Below, in pieces: positions 24,101 to 39,100 of a stretch of 64,000 bases of DNA. The number at the start of each line of letters is the position of its first letter. The first letter of the stretch is position 1. Position numbers and translations under genes: made by a program. Origin of the DNA: Pieris napi (taxonomy: Eukaryota > Arthropoda > Insecta > Lepidoptera > Pieridae); NCBI RefSeq assembly GCF_905475465.1, contig NC_062238.1, forward strand, positions 10,323,368 through 10,387,367, given 5' to 3'. The notes below the pieces were generated by a model. The model was not told where the DNA came from. It searched no databases and saw only the letters and a program-made list of their open reading frames with translations.

Positions 24101-27100
24101 CTTCAAAACATTTGGATCTTTGAGTTGATAACGTGTCTTTGTATTGGTAAAATCAATTTGATTTTTACCTATTAAGTGAGAATAAAACAAAAGATGAAAC
24201 GATTGTGCGAGGGCGTTTATCTATAAACATAATTAAAAATACTCAAGCCTTAGCGGACTAAAATGAAACACAGTTACCAAAATTACGAAAAATGTATTTA
24301 CACTTATTAAAATTAAACACAGCTTTACGTTTATTTATTACAAAATATTCCGTTCCGTAATCACATAAGCGTATTAAAAAGGTTCGCTGATTTCCGACAG
24401 ACCCTTAAGGTTTTCCCTAACCTTCTTCGTTACGTCACGTGCCACATCATTGTTGGATATCATCCACGTTGTTCCGTTGTCCGCGCGCTGAATTACTTCA
24501 ATTATACCGTTAACTGCTGATTCTACTCTGAAAAATAAACTCAATTGTTACGTTTATTACGTATATATTTGCTTTAACATGTTTTTGTTATTATTATTTT
24601 TTAATTTCTAATGCTACAAATGTAATTATTTTATTGTATGTCACACATTGTTTTGTTGTGTTTTTTTTAATATTTTTATTACTCTTTAATGTTAATATTC
24701 TACGGTTTCGATATTTGTAAATATGTGAGGAACATGTCTACTAACTTTTTTAGTATAGTAGTTTATTCTAAGAGTACATTGTCTTCACATATAATTATTT
24801 AACAAATGTAACAAAATATTGTAAACCTATTTTAAAAGAGTAAGTGTGGAGTTTCTTGCCCATTCTTCTCCACACGAAACTACATTTTGGAAGGGGCAAC
24901 TAGAATCTTCTTTGTATTTTTTTTTTGACGTTCAAAAGTGCCATTTTAGATGGTCTAATTGAAATAAATGATTTGACTTTGACTTTGACAAATGATGTGC
25001 CTGTAAAATTTTCATATTACGTAATTTTACTCGGCGCGTAGTTACGACGTCAGCGCTACGGGTATTCAAATAACTATCGAACTTGGTGTTCAATGTTAGT
25101 TTACGTAATTAAGGTTCTATTTCTGTCTTATAGTAAAGAGTTGCAACAACCAGTTCGTTAAGAACTTACTTAAACCTAAGGGTAGGCCTGTTAAGCGCCT
25201 AACAATTTCTTCCTTCTAATTATTTATTATTTATTTATGATTTATTACCTTATTAACAAACATACACATAACAAAAATAAAAAAAAAACATGTTACAAAA
25301 GTTATAAGGCAACGGGCGGCCTTATCGCTAACAAGCGATTTCTTCCAGGCAACCCTAATGTGGAACAATGAAAAAGAAATACCTACAGAGGGTAGAGTAC
25401 AAGAATAAATTATTAACAAAAAAAAAACTCAAAATAACCCGTTACTATAACTAAAATAAAGTAGTCTAAAGGAAAAATAACAATAATAATAAATAAAAGT
25501 ATATATAGACAAACTAATTACACGATTTAAGAAAACAAATCACTTTTGTTGCTAACTTTTCTTACAATTTGTTAGTCTTGCACGCTGACCTTTAAACCTA
25601 GGACCATGAGTATATTAAATATGTATAAGTAATTTAAACCTACGCGTTTGAAGTACAGAAATATAGAGACATAAAGAGGAAAATTGAAATTTGCCCGTTT
25701 ACGCCTCATGTGTTATGCATGAGTGACTTAAACGTGTGTTGTCATTTGTCAAAATAATTCCCCTATTTTCTGGCTCTTTGAGGAGTCATATTTATTTTAC
25801 GTGATGTAATCTGAGGTCATAGCATGCAAACCCCCAGATGTCTGTGTGTCCAATAACCATGTACCCAATTATTTAAATGCGACGTGTTCAGAGTCCAGTA
25901 TTAGTATTTATTATGATTTGTGTATTTTATTTTATATATTGGATTTTATTATGAATATATTTTTAGATAAATCTTTTTATTATTTGGATCTAAGGGTACC
26001 AAAAAAATCTAAATTTATCACACGTTGAAGGTACTACATTCCTAAAGTCAAGTTCTATATGGTGAAATTCCTTATAATAATTTGTATAATAGATATTTTA
26101 TTTGTTTTCTATAGTCTAGTCCCAAAAAAGTATGGTTAAAATTTTTGGAGTGAAAAAATCCGAAAAGTCGAAAGATACGAACCTACAATTGAAACAAATT
26201 TTTACAACTCCAATACAAAAACACAATAACAAAAACATTAAACTGCTTAAGTAATATGTCATATCCTTAATCGAAATATAGATGAATCGTAAATCCAAGC
26301 AAAATCAAGAAGAAAAATCTTTTTCAAAAATTACTTCGACTTTTGCTCTCATTTCCTCCGGGGCGAGTATTTCAAGTCATAACAAATTACCTTTGAGGCT
26401 CTGAAGTTAGTCCGTGAGCGTCTTTTGCGAAGTTGTTTAAGTTTCTCTTGTGTAGCAGCGCCGTGTCCGTCGGTCCGAGGCAGACTGTGATTATACGTAC
26501 TTTCATCCCAGATTCATTACCCTGAAAATCAATTGAACATTTTCTTCAAAGTTTTTGCTTAATAAGTTCACTGGAGTTGTATGTTTACTAAGTCTAGAGG
26601 TTCTTATAAAAATACTTTTGTATTCAGTCAACACTTCTTGGTCTTTGTCCCACAAATTTATTTAAAGTAAGAAGTGTGAGTGAGTCTAATCTAAAACATT
26701 TGAGCATCGGGGATATGAATAAAAATAAAAAACAAACATATATTATTACTATGTAGGTGAAGGAAATTGTAAATCCTGTATAGTTGTTATGTTTAGTTAC
26801 ATTAATAAAATTAAATAATAATAAAATGATACGAATAAAGTATAAAAATATATTGATAATTTACATAAATATACATCGCGTTGTTATTAAATTTTTTAAA
26901 TTAAATTAACATTCGCTCGAACGGAGAAGGAAAACATTGTGAGGAAACCGGCTTGCCTTAGACCAAAAAAGTTGATAGCCTGCGTCAGGCACAGGAGGCT
27001 GATCACATACTTGCCTATTAGATTAACAAATCTGAGGCCCAGACCTAAAAAGACTGTAGCGCCACTGCTCTTTTATTTATTTTATACATTGCGTTGACTC

Positions 27101-30100
27101 ATTATTATTATACTATATAAACCAGTCAGTGATTTTCTAAAAACTTAAAAAAAATATTAATAATAATCAATATCTGCTTTTACCGCTAGAAAATTAGTAA
27201 ATTGCAACACCGCGGCTTTTGTAGCATTGTACACACAAAGAGAGGATGGTTTAAAAGCATGCGAGGATGATACGTTTATTACGGCCCCGCCGCTGCCTTC
27301 CACATCCGCCCTCATTATGCTTAAAGCCTTCAATGTACTCGTTACAGTACCGCACTGAAAAAAGTTAAAAGGAATTAAAATGAGCTTTACAAGGCCTTTT
27401 TAGCCGGAATAAGTATGATAAGTTTAGTATGGTTAGGGATTAATTGAATTTTAATATATTATGAGTGGCGGAGAGTACAACGCTTGATTTGGGAACTGGT
27501 AGATATTCCAGTTTTAAATATTGACGTTTATAAGTGTTCATAGTTACCAATGTAATTAAATAAAACTTAATTTGATTTCATATTCTTTCATATTTGTCTA
27601 TAATAAGTAAATACTTCGACATTAAACGCTGTTAAAACGGTATTACTTCAATTTGTTTATTATTATCATAAAAAGCTTTGCAATTCTACCGGATTTTTAT
27701 TATATTTATTTGGAGATTTAATCGAGACTAAATTATCTACTTATTGATTAGATTTAACATTTAAATCTTCTAAAACTCAGTTGTGTTCTTATTTCAGTTT
27801 ATATCAAAATTCAAAATCATTTATTCATATAAGTAACACAATGTACACTTATGAACGTCAAAAAAATATATATGAATAGCTAATTTAACATTTACTGCCA
27901 GGTCTCAAATCAGTGGCGTAAAACGGAAGAGAAGAACTGGCAATAAACTCTTCGCCACTCTTTTAATTCGCCAAGATTTTTTGTTTCACACAACGTTCGT
28001 TTACACATCATGTTCCACATGACATCTTAAGTAATTAATAATTATTAAATATAATAAAAACAAAGATTTGTCCTCTATCAGCAGGAGGCATGGTGAAATA
28101 GGAGCAGTCACCCATTCACGAGCATGACGCATGGCCAGCCATCGGCCCCCTCGCCATATTTTAGGGAGAGAGACAAATCTTTAACAATATTTAAATAAAT
28201 GTTGTATATGTTATAAATACACGATATACCTTTGTAAAAAAACTATCCTTAATATATAGTAAAGCGATTAAACAACCACACTTACAAAATTAACATCAAT
28301 TATCTCTCTGCACATTTCATTATCTCCTACAATCCCAGCATTATTCACGACGACATCCAGCCTCCTATATTTATCAAAAACTTGTTTATATGCCTCGCTG
28401 AGTTCTCCTTCCTTAGTGATGTCACATTGTATGAACTTCGCTCTCAAAGCTCCAAACTTATTTAGAAGTTCGTTCTCTAAAGCGGCACCCTCTCGCACCG
28501 CAACATCAAGAAACGCGACATGCTGTAACCATTTAAAGTTACTGGCATTAAGTCAATATAATATAATGTATTATGTTATGTAAGTAATTTGATATATGTT
28601 AAATGTGGGTTATCTTGTGTGTGAAAATTATCATGACTAAATTCGGGGTAATGTTCATATATTTTTGTATCTACAATTGGGATTTAGCGTCTGTATATCA
28701 TATTATCAATATTTATTGAAATAAAGAACATGTCAAGTTGTTAATTAATTGGTACTTATAATATGTTAAAAAACATAATATGGTGATTGCTTTTAAGGCT
28801 TAGTGGTTAACATATGCCTGGAAGTCGTTGATTCAACTCCCGGCAAGACAATAATTGTTTCAGATTACAAAAGCTGACCTACCTACCTTATATAATTACC
28901 GCAGAGCAAGAAACATATAACTGTATAGTAAATGCTTCAAACACGATTTTTATATAATATTGTACAGGTGACATAATATTTCCGCGTAGCGGTAATAAAT
29001 TACGTTCTAGACATTCGTCAAATTACCGTCGTAATGTGCGGTTACTGTGTCGTTGTTTATGTTTAAACAGTGAAACAATCGTAGAACGCTTTTACTCTTC
29101 AGTCTAATGAGATAAATTACTATAATATACATTTACTCATTTATTACCTATATTTTTACAAAAAATAGCTTGTTATGATTGCTTTTTCCGGGGCAAGCGA
29201 TATTATTTACAATATTCTTACCCTATATAGTAAATTATAACTATTTTATTAAATAATAATACAACATGGATACCTAATTTGTAGTATAAAATAAATAAAT
29301 AATTCAAGTATATTTATTTACTATATTGATTTCACGCTGTCATATTATATATAAGAAACCTGATTTCTTATCTTACTTCTTTTCGAATTTTCCTTGTGCG
29401 GATTTTCACCAACAAATCTAGCTTAACGAAGCCCAATAATGAAATCCTACGTGATTTGGCGAATGTCCCGTTTTGGGGAGGATTTCGATTGCTTTTTAGA
29501 ATCTTCAGAATATTACAGTGGAAAGATAATCTCTACAATAGAGAATAATTCTAATCAAATGCGGAAATGGTTTTTATACTTGATTAAAACAATGTGTTTC
29601 TTTAATAAAAATTAATATATAATTATAAATGAACCCTTGATAACAACCAATCTACTCTTACAAATACAGTAAACAACAATATAAACATTGCTTAAGTACT
29701 TTACGACTGAAGCGGTTTTTCTGATTTCTATTCATATCAGAAATTGTCCAATCTATATAAATAAAAATACAGTCAAAATATTTGGTCGTAAAAACCGATA
29801 GTCGTAACAGCCGATGACGTTATTATTAAGTACCTAATACATACTTTTATCCGCTCGGACCTTTGATTGTGGTCAATATAACCAGTATGTTGTTTTAAAT
29901 TCGAGTATGTTTTTTTATTTATTCCTTGAACTCTGGGGAAGGTGTTTATGGAGAGCGAAATAGTAGGTTCGGGAAATGCGAACAGTTTCTATGGAGTAGC
30001 AAAATGTTCTAATATTAGTATGCAGCTACTAATAAGGTAGACTAAAAATCATATTAAGGTGATGTTCAGGGCAGCTATTCAATAAATATTTATTCTTGAA

Positions 30101-33100
30101 TAAATACTCAATTGATTCTATTGTTTATTCTTGAAATGTTAATATCTAGTATATGTAATATTTAATAGCTAATATTAAAATTTAAATACACTAAAAAATC
30201 ATTCCTCAAGTAATAAATAACATTAAATTAAAATAGCATCCATACTTAGTGGCTTAGGCTGTGCTTTTGAATCACTAAGGACCAACAGTTTTAATATATT
30301 ATAGAGCAAAACAATTGACTGTATACGGCCACTGTAGGAAACTGGGTTTAATTGCATTTCTTATAGACATAATTGAAGTTCGGATATTGCAACATGTGGT
30401 GTACATTGTAGTGGTTAAACGATAGTTGAGATATTGAATTGATTGATAAATGTTCGTAGCTTACATATGTTATTTAAAGTGAATTATAGATTAGAGACTT
30501 GAACCGCAACTATTAAAAGATGTAAGATAAAAGGAATTATCAGTCTGTTCAGTAATATCTTGTCTGTGGGTCAGTAAAATAAACTCAGTTATTGCTTCAC
30601 AATCACTATTGCAGGGGTTTGAGCAAATCTTAGATGTTCAAAAAATCTGTGGAAATTACAGAAGTACTAGAAAAGGTTTAGGTTCAAAGACTTAGCACTG
30701 CGATTCCAATTTTCCTGTCAAAATCCAATACTTGTTTGTGGGTTGACATATGGGAGTCATACTTAGCTCTCGACTTTGAATTTTTCCCTTAGTATACTGG
30801 TGTTACAGTAATAAAAAAATTGAGGCACTGAACAACTCAAGACTGTTAAATTAAGATAATCAATAAAAAGATAGACATTTCCTTTTAAAAAGTTTGATTA
30901 CTACAATTACACGCAGTTCTATTACCACATCTTTAATTTTTTTAAATATTTATACATACCGCTGCATTCCTAGCTAGCAGTTCACGCACTAATCCAGCAC
31001 CAACTCCAGCCGCACCACCAGTGACTAAAACTACTTTATTATCCACACTCCAAACCATATCGTATAAAACAATGCCACGAAATAAATCCGTATTTATTTT
31101 ATCAATATTTATCTACTGATAAAGACGTTTGCCCTTCAACGTTACGTAGCAACTAATTAAAAAGGTATTCTGGTTCTACATGTATAACATTTATTAAGGC
31201 TTTTTAATAATTTACTTCAAACATGATGGTCGTTATCTCAAAATATACGAGATTGATTTGTATGGATTAAAATAAATTTGCCTGTAATCTTGCAAAACAT
31301 GAGCCAAATCTGACGTACAAAATATTTTCTTTGTAATACTAAAATAGGGATTAATTTATATATAATTGTTAAATTCGTTTGTCCACTTGAATTCGTGTAT
31401 GTGGTGGTATATTATTAATTACATTAAGTTTACACGTTATAACCCTAATAGTTGATGATGTTTTTATTCAGTTCTTACTGTAATATATGTACCTGCTTCT
31501 ATTACGAAATGCCTGCCGATACTAAGCGTTTAAGACTCATTGTTTTATTATCAAGTGGAATGCTCCATTTGTACAATCATTCCAACAAATTCCTTACAAA
31601 TTTAAACCAAAAAATTGGTAATCAAAATGAGTGGATAGTTCCTTGCCAGTTCTTTCGTTCAGTTCATCCTTGATTTGGTAATTGGTAATAAATGTTAATT
31701 TAGAACTTCATTTTTTTAAATTTCCGTTCATAAATTTTAAAAAAGAAATCCGTTGAAGAAGCGGATTCCATACTTGCTCAATAGTTTACCCGAGGACATA
31801 AGACGTGAGACTTCATTGGATAAATTTAGAGGTTTTTTAAAATACCATTTGTTAAATATGCTTATAGGTTACACCTATAAGTAAATTAATTATATTAAGT
31901 TATTAATTATATTAGTGTTTAGAAGTTATTTTTATTCAAGACGAGTTACCTGCAGTCAAACTGCGTAAGCAGTTTTGCGGGGCATGGTTTGAATTAAGAT
32001 GTAACTTTTTTTGTGAATAAATTTAAATAATAATAATAAATAAGTGTACGTCACCTTTATCTAAATAAATGAATGTGATTTGCAAAGTGAGGTATTTCTG
32101 TCTTCACAAAACAGAAATATTTCAACAGATTATTTTGCTCGATAGATAAGGTATTAAAATTTCAAAAACTTTGTAAAGTGCTTTTGACCGCTGCGGGCAA
32201 TCGCTCATTTCAACTTGAGAAGTTTGATCTCAACATTTTCAATATTAAATGCGACCTTGCCATTCAGCTTTTTCGAATGACACAGATATAAGATAGAATT
32301 TTTCACTAGCTGGAAATAGTTTATATCGATATATAAACATCAATGAATCATCATCACGTTGTTAAAATGAACAGATAATATAATGTTCAGTACGCATTGA
32401 TAGCTATATTATGATTTATAGACAAATAGTGTTGGTCTAGTAGCTTCAATGTACTAGTACTCTTATCAGGTCAGGTTGTAAGCACGAACTCCGGCTATAT
32501 GTGCGAAATTAACACTGAATGGTGAAGGAAAACATAGTGAGGAAACCGGCATTCCATAGACCAGAAAAGTCAACGGCGTGTGTCAAGCATTCTGTGCTGA
32601 TCACTTACCCTTCTAGTTGGTAGGAAAAAACGAACTTCGTTCTTCCGTACTGAAGCGTTTTATAAAAATAAAAATAAAGTGCTCGCGTACAAAGTACACA
32701 ACTCATGGCAGAAGTGAAACTTCTTTGGCAAACTAATGTCTAAAGTCTTATTAATATTTATACAAATCTAAAACTTTAGAATTTCGAGACAGAGGTAGGG
32801 AAAAAGAAAGATATGTTAGAAATTTAATGAATTTAATTGTCATTAAAATATTAAACGTGTCGAAAACTAATACAAATTATAAATTTAATTTTTTAAATTT
32901 ATTTATTCGATAATAAAAACACGTGGCATATTAATTTACAATTTGAGATTTCAATCAATTATTTTGCATAAAATATAAAATACTAATATTTCATAAATTC
33001 TCTTTACTTTTTTTTTGAAATTATAATTTTAAAAATGGAACTTCTATAAGGTAATTCGCCCTTCTCACTCCCTCTCAATCGGTCTTAATCGCTCTCTCTT

Positions 33101-36100
33101 TTTTTTCGACAAAAACGCCGCAATTCGTGACGTTTTCGTAATAATTTACTCTCATACCGCCTAAAGAAACACTTCACAATAAAAATAAAAATAGCCTTTA
33201 TTCCAGTACTACACTACACTAAACTAAACTAAGTCCATGACGTTATGTTTTACATTAGTACTCGACCTCCGACCGATTGAAAGCCTCCTCCAAATTCTTC
33301 CTCTTGTCTCTATTCCTCGCGTCAATTTTCCAATTCCGCTCCTTAAGAATCGGGAATTAGGAGGGTGGTAGTCGCTGAGCCCCACGGTGACCGGTCGGTT
33401 AGGGTATTTTTCCTTTCGTGGTTGCTTTTGAGTGAATTAGGTTTATTTTCTATTATATTATTCGACGACTCATTGGTCTAGTGGTTAGTACCCCTGACTG
33501 CGAATCCATGGGTCCCGGGTTCGATCCCCGGCTGAGACGAACATCGATGTGACGAGCATTTGGTGTTGTGCTTAGGTCTTGGGTGTTTAAATATGTATTT
33601 ATATGTCTATCTATCTATAATATGTATGTATATCCGTTGCCTAGTACCCATAACACAAGCTTCACCAGCTTAGCATGGGACTAGGTCAATTGGTGTGAAT
33701 TGTAAAAAAAAAATGTTGAATATGAAGTGCCTAATAAAAAATCCTTTGGTGCACACATTTCAAATGCACGTTCTAAAGTTATTTTTTCGTTATATATGAA
33801 TTGTCCGACAGTAAAACGTGTACTCGGTTGAATCATGCAAAAAGAACACTTTTATCACAGTTAGAACGGAGACATATTTGCCTATGCCTCAAAGGGAGTG
33901 TTTGAGATCCTCGCCAGTTTTGTATGACGTATGGTTTTTAGTTTTATTTGGTTCCTTTTTAGTATAAACAAGAAGAATGATATTTTTTAACCGACTTCAA
34001 AAAATTTCTGTCGAGTTCAATATTTGAGTATGACGATCTATTTACACCAAGCACGTTTGGTGAATTGTAAGTTCGTGTGTGTTCGGTCTAATACCTGCAG
34101 CTGAGTTTCATCATCGGACGTCAAGGCAAAATACGAAATACCATCCGTATCACCTCGACGTCCGTCGTTCCACAACTGAGCGTTTTCTAAGACAGTTTTT
34201 GCCGCGCACCACCACTATGTGGAACCAGCTGCCCACTGTAGTATTTCCGAACCAATTCGACTCAGGGTCCTTCAAGAAAAGAGCGTACCAATTCTTGAAA
34301 GGCCGGCAACGCACTTGCAAGCCTTCTGGCATTGTGAGTGTCCATGGGCGGCGGTATCACTTAACATCAGGTGAGCCTCCTGCCCGTTTGCCTCCTGTTA
34401 CATAAAAAAAGGTATATGTTTTTCTCACAAATTTCACGGAAAAAATTCATCAAAAGTCATAAATCATTTATTCATGTAGGTAACACAATGTACACTTATG
34501 AACGTCAAAAAGAAATATACATTAAATGATTCTAATTTTACATTTACTAATAACTTTGCTACTAGCAAAACAACAGGCGTCAAATGCGTTACTCAGACTG
34601 GACTTAATATGGTGTAACCACGGGTCGGTATTCGTTTTTCTACTTTGAAATGAAACATCAAATTGTGGAGATGACTCGGTTGAATTTCCACTGAAGTTTC
34701 CCTTTGTTTACGTTGTACTATTCTCCTCCCCACATTCCATGTTAATAAAGAAAAGTATTCGCGACACGAATTAAAATAAAATCTAGGACTGTTTCAGCAT
34801 TTTTAATGGTCTTTGTATTCTTGACATTTGTGTAATTTCGCACGGTTTTTCGGTTGCAAGGTCAGTTTGGCTTGTTAATTAGGCAGGGAAGTAATGAACT
34901 AGGGCCGTTCCAGTATTACGTAAGCACTATACGGGGCTTTGATTTTCTTATTTGGTGATTACGTCAACGGTATTTACTGTTTTACACATATTACCCACAC
35001 ATTGTCTATGCTTGAAAATGAAATGCATTTTCGAAGACTCCTACAAAAAATTAATACGTTTATTTACTATTATTTATGAGAGTTTTTTTTTCTTTTGCTG
35101 ACAAGAAGAGGGGAGGGGGGGGGAAATAAATTGCAGTAAATCTGCTTACGTAATACGGCCAAAAAAAAAAAGGTTCACGTTAAGCACCAAGTAATTTGGA
35201 TTTAGAAACACGGAGCTCATCCGAAACTTACTTGAAGTGACCTTGATAAACAATGAAAGATTTATTTAATTATTTTTTAAATAAAATCTGGTATTTTTTA
35301 ACAGGGTAAACGGACAAGAGGCTCATCTCTTAGATAATATATTAGACCTAAAAACTGCTGACGTGTGAGGCACAGGAGAATCACACAGTATTAGTAGCTC
35401 AATGCTTGTCTAAAAAGAACATATAACAATGTACTAGCTTGTACATATACAAAAAATCCTCCATATTCACATTCACGCCGTGTGCGAACTGCGAATAAAT
35501 GATCAAATTAAAATATGTTTCAAAATTTGTTCTTGTATCGAATATGAACATTACGCTACATAGGTTGTGAACGATATCAAGCGAAGTGTATGTACGTGAC
35601 ACTCTCCGTCATTTCCCTTCCGGTTGTACGGAAAATACAATTTTAAGAGACTTTCTCGAGAGTCAGTATCGGCCTTGTGAGTGTCAACTTCTTAACATTG
35701 TTATATCGAAATACTTACTTCGTAACTTGGATTCAGATTTTTTGGAAATATACACTCTCATTTAAAATATTTTACTCATAAATCAATGCTTAGATGTACT
35801 ACACTAGCCGTAACGTTTACATTTAAGTCGTACACTTAACTACTAAGGCAACACTTAGTTAAACTTATACAGACTTAATTTTATTTAGATTCTTTACCTG
35901 CGTAGTAATAATAATAATAATTAAAAATTTAAATTAAGTTTAAAATGTTTGGTCCCCGTGGCAGTGTACCTATAATGCAATAGTTGTTTTTCAAAATATT
36001 CCTAAAATAGAAAACAGGTGAAATGTGAAAGCGTAACATTCGAAGTATGGATTTTCATAACATTACTCCAAAAGGTTTTCCTTTTCGTTTCCTTTCGCGA

Positions 36101-39100
36101 ATATCAGAATTAAACAATATCAAAAATGAAAAGGCACTCACTCATGACACGCTTCAGAGCGTATAACAATAAAATACGTCGTATTACGTTGGCCTATATC
36201 AGAGCCCGCCTTGCATTTACATTGCCAAGGGCGTCGAGTGTCGGCTCTTTGATGAAATTTAAATGTGGTGGTGTCTGCCAAAATAAGATGTGGTGTTTCA
36301 ATTTGCAGCTCAAACGAATGTGGGGCGCCTTGAATTTTAAATGACGTTAAATTTACTTTACGCCGAGTGTTTATGCGAAATCGTTAACTTAGAAAGCTCA
36401 AATGAATATGGGTAATACAAATAAAGTAATCGTTTTTTATTTCTTATTATAGCAATGTTTTTAAAGTTATAATTGTATCAGCTAGCTTAAAATCTTGTTA
36501 TTAATTTCTATTGTTAATACATCTATAGCAGCAGTTTTGGCCTAGTGGCTTCAGCGTGCGACTCACATCCCTGAGGTCGAAGGATCGATCCCCGGCCGTG
36601 CACCAATGGACTTTCTTTCTATGTGCGCATTTAACATTCGCTCGAACGGTGAAGGAAAACATCGTGAGGAAACCAACATGTCTAAGACCCAAAAAGTCGA
36701 CGGCGTGTGTCAGGCACTAGAGCTTGATCACCTACTTGTCTATTAGATTGAAAAATGATCATGAAACAGATTCAGAAATCTAAGGCCTAGGACCTCAAGA
36801 GGTTGTAGCGCCACTGATTTACTTTTAATACATCTATATTTTGTTATATAAGTATTTCAATAATAAAACAGATAAAATTTGAAGTGACATGAAAATGGTA
36901 GAATTGTAACTGCCCATTTCGGGATTCCTATTATTCCTTTTGACCTTTAGTTACTAAAGGTAATAAAACCAGATACCAACATTTTATATCTTCTGTTCAC
37001 TATTACTCATCAATACACTCTTAAATTAGACTCCTTAAGAACATACTGAAAGCAGCTAGCTTAAAATCTTGTTATTAGTATCTATTGTCAATACATCTAT
37101 ATTTCGTTTCAAAAATATTTTAATAATAAAACAGGTCTGATATAAATTTGAAGTGACATGAAAATGGTAGAATTGTAACTGCCCATTTCGGGATTCCTGT
37201 TATTCCTTTTGATCTTTAGTAACTAAAGGTAATAAAACCAGATACCAACATTTTATATCTTCTGTTTACTATTACTCATCAATACACTCTTAATTTAGAC
37301 TCCTTAAGAACATACTGAAAGCAGCTAGCTTAAAATCTTGTTATTAGTATCTATTGTCGATACATCTATATTTCGTTTCAAAAATATTTTTATAGTAAAA
37401 CAGGTCTGATATAACTTTGAAGTGACATGAAAATGGTAGAATTGTAACTGCCCATTTCGGGATTCCTGTTATTCCTTTTGATCTTTAGTAACTAAAGGTA
37501 ATAAAACCAGATACCAACATTTTATATCTTCTGTTCACTATTACTCATCAATACACTCTTCATTTAGACTCCTTAAGAACACACCTAAAGAAACTCCGCA
37601 CTTCTAAATTATATTAAAAACCTGAAAACACTTGCACAAAATGCGTTAAAATTAATTTAAACTTTCGTTTGCAACTCGGCATAGGGAGAGCTTTATTAAA
37701 AACTTTCAAAGTTAATTATAGGAGTGCAGCAAAGTGCTGAGATGGAAGTGATGTAGTTGCCGTGTTTACACTTTGCGAAACTTTTACTGCTTTTGTGAAA
37801 AATCCTGCACTAACATTTTAGTTTACAATATGAAGTTGTGAGTCTAGACAAAAACGCATTCAGTTAAGTGTTGCACTTAGCCGAATGCGATTAGCAAACT
37901 AAATTAAAGTTGAAAAAAAACAGTATTAAAGATAATAACTTTATTTATCAAAAACATCTGGCAACAATCAAAGTTTTAAAATTTCAAACATTTATTCGCA
38001 CTAGCTGTTCCATGCCATGCTTCGCTGTGGCACATTGTGATTGAATGGTTGACAAATGAGAAACAAAACAAAGAAAAATTTCATATAAGTTTAATTGCAC
38101 CTGTGGAAAAAAATGAAAAAAAAATATATATTAAAACAATCCTTGATGCTGATTACATATAATGCTGAAATTTCAGCTCGATCGGTGCAGAACTTTTCGA
38201 GTTTTAAAGCGTTCACAAACCAACAAAATCTAATATATAAAATTCTCGTGTCGCGGTGTTTGTAGTTAAACTCCTCCGAAACGGCTTGACCGATTCTCAT
38301 GAAATTTTGTGTGCATATTGGGTATGTCTGAGAATCGGACAACATCTATTTATCATCCCCCTAAATGTTAACCCCAATTTTTTTTAGTTTTTAGATAAAT
38401 ATTTATTTTTTAATTATTTATTATACATCATTAAAAAATACATACAACCCCTATTTTTCACCCCACTACGATCAACCCCTATTTTTAATTATAAATGATA
38501 TACATGGCAAAACGACGTTTGCCAGGTCAGCTAGTATATTTATAGAAATGAAGCAAAAGAGCCTCTTAGCTAACAAAAGGTTTTTTTCACAGATTCTATT
38601 TGACAGCTTCACACTCGGTCGCTTCACATCGTTTACGGAAGATGGATGCCCAGATGGCTACATGCAGATACAAGAAGCCAGTAGGCCCCAAGTGGGAGGC
38701 TCATGGTGCGGGACATCCTGGGGACCATCAATTTACTACAGTGAAACAAAATCAATAACTCTTATAATTCGGCTTCTGCACCTCTCCAAGGAACAAAACA
38801 ACTACAACTTTGACTTCCGAATGGCATATAAAGTTTTGAGAAAGGAGTACGCGACAGTTCGGTATGGAGGGACGCCTCCCTCAGGTGAGTCACAGACAAC
38901 TTGGAAAACATATATAATATATATAATACATATAACATACATAATATACCACGAAAAGGGATTTCGTAAATGTCAAAGTTTTGTAAACAACATACTTCAG
39001 TTCTCAAAGTACCCCACTAATCATAACGACGTTAACGTTGTATCTAAACTTGAATTGCTAAATCTTAATATAATTATCTACTTTACAGTACATTAATCTA

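Noticed and set aside
33471..33545. tRNA-like sequence with box A and box B
   Set aside because: It is the head of a SINE with a body and poly(A) tail; the cloverleaf arms do not pair properly.
38885..39096. Continuation of the exon ORF past 38884
   Set aside because: GTGAGT at 38885 is a strong donor, and the next exon at 39714 continues the frame with CUB-domain sequence; the extension is AT-rich intron.
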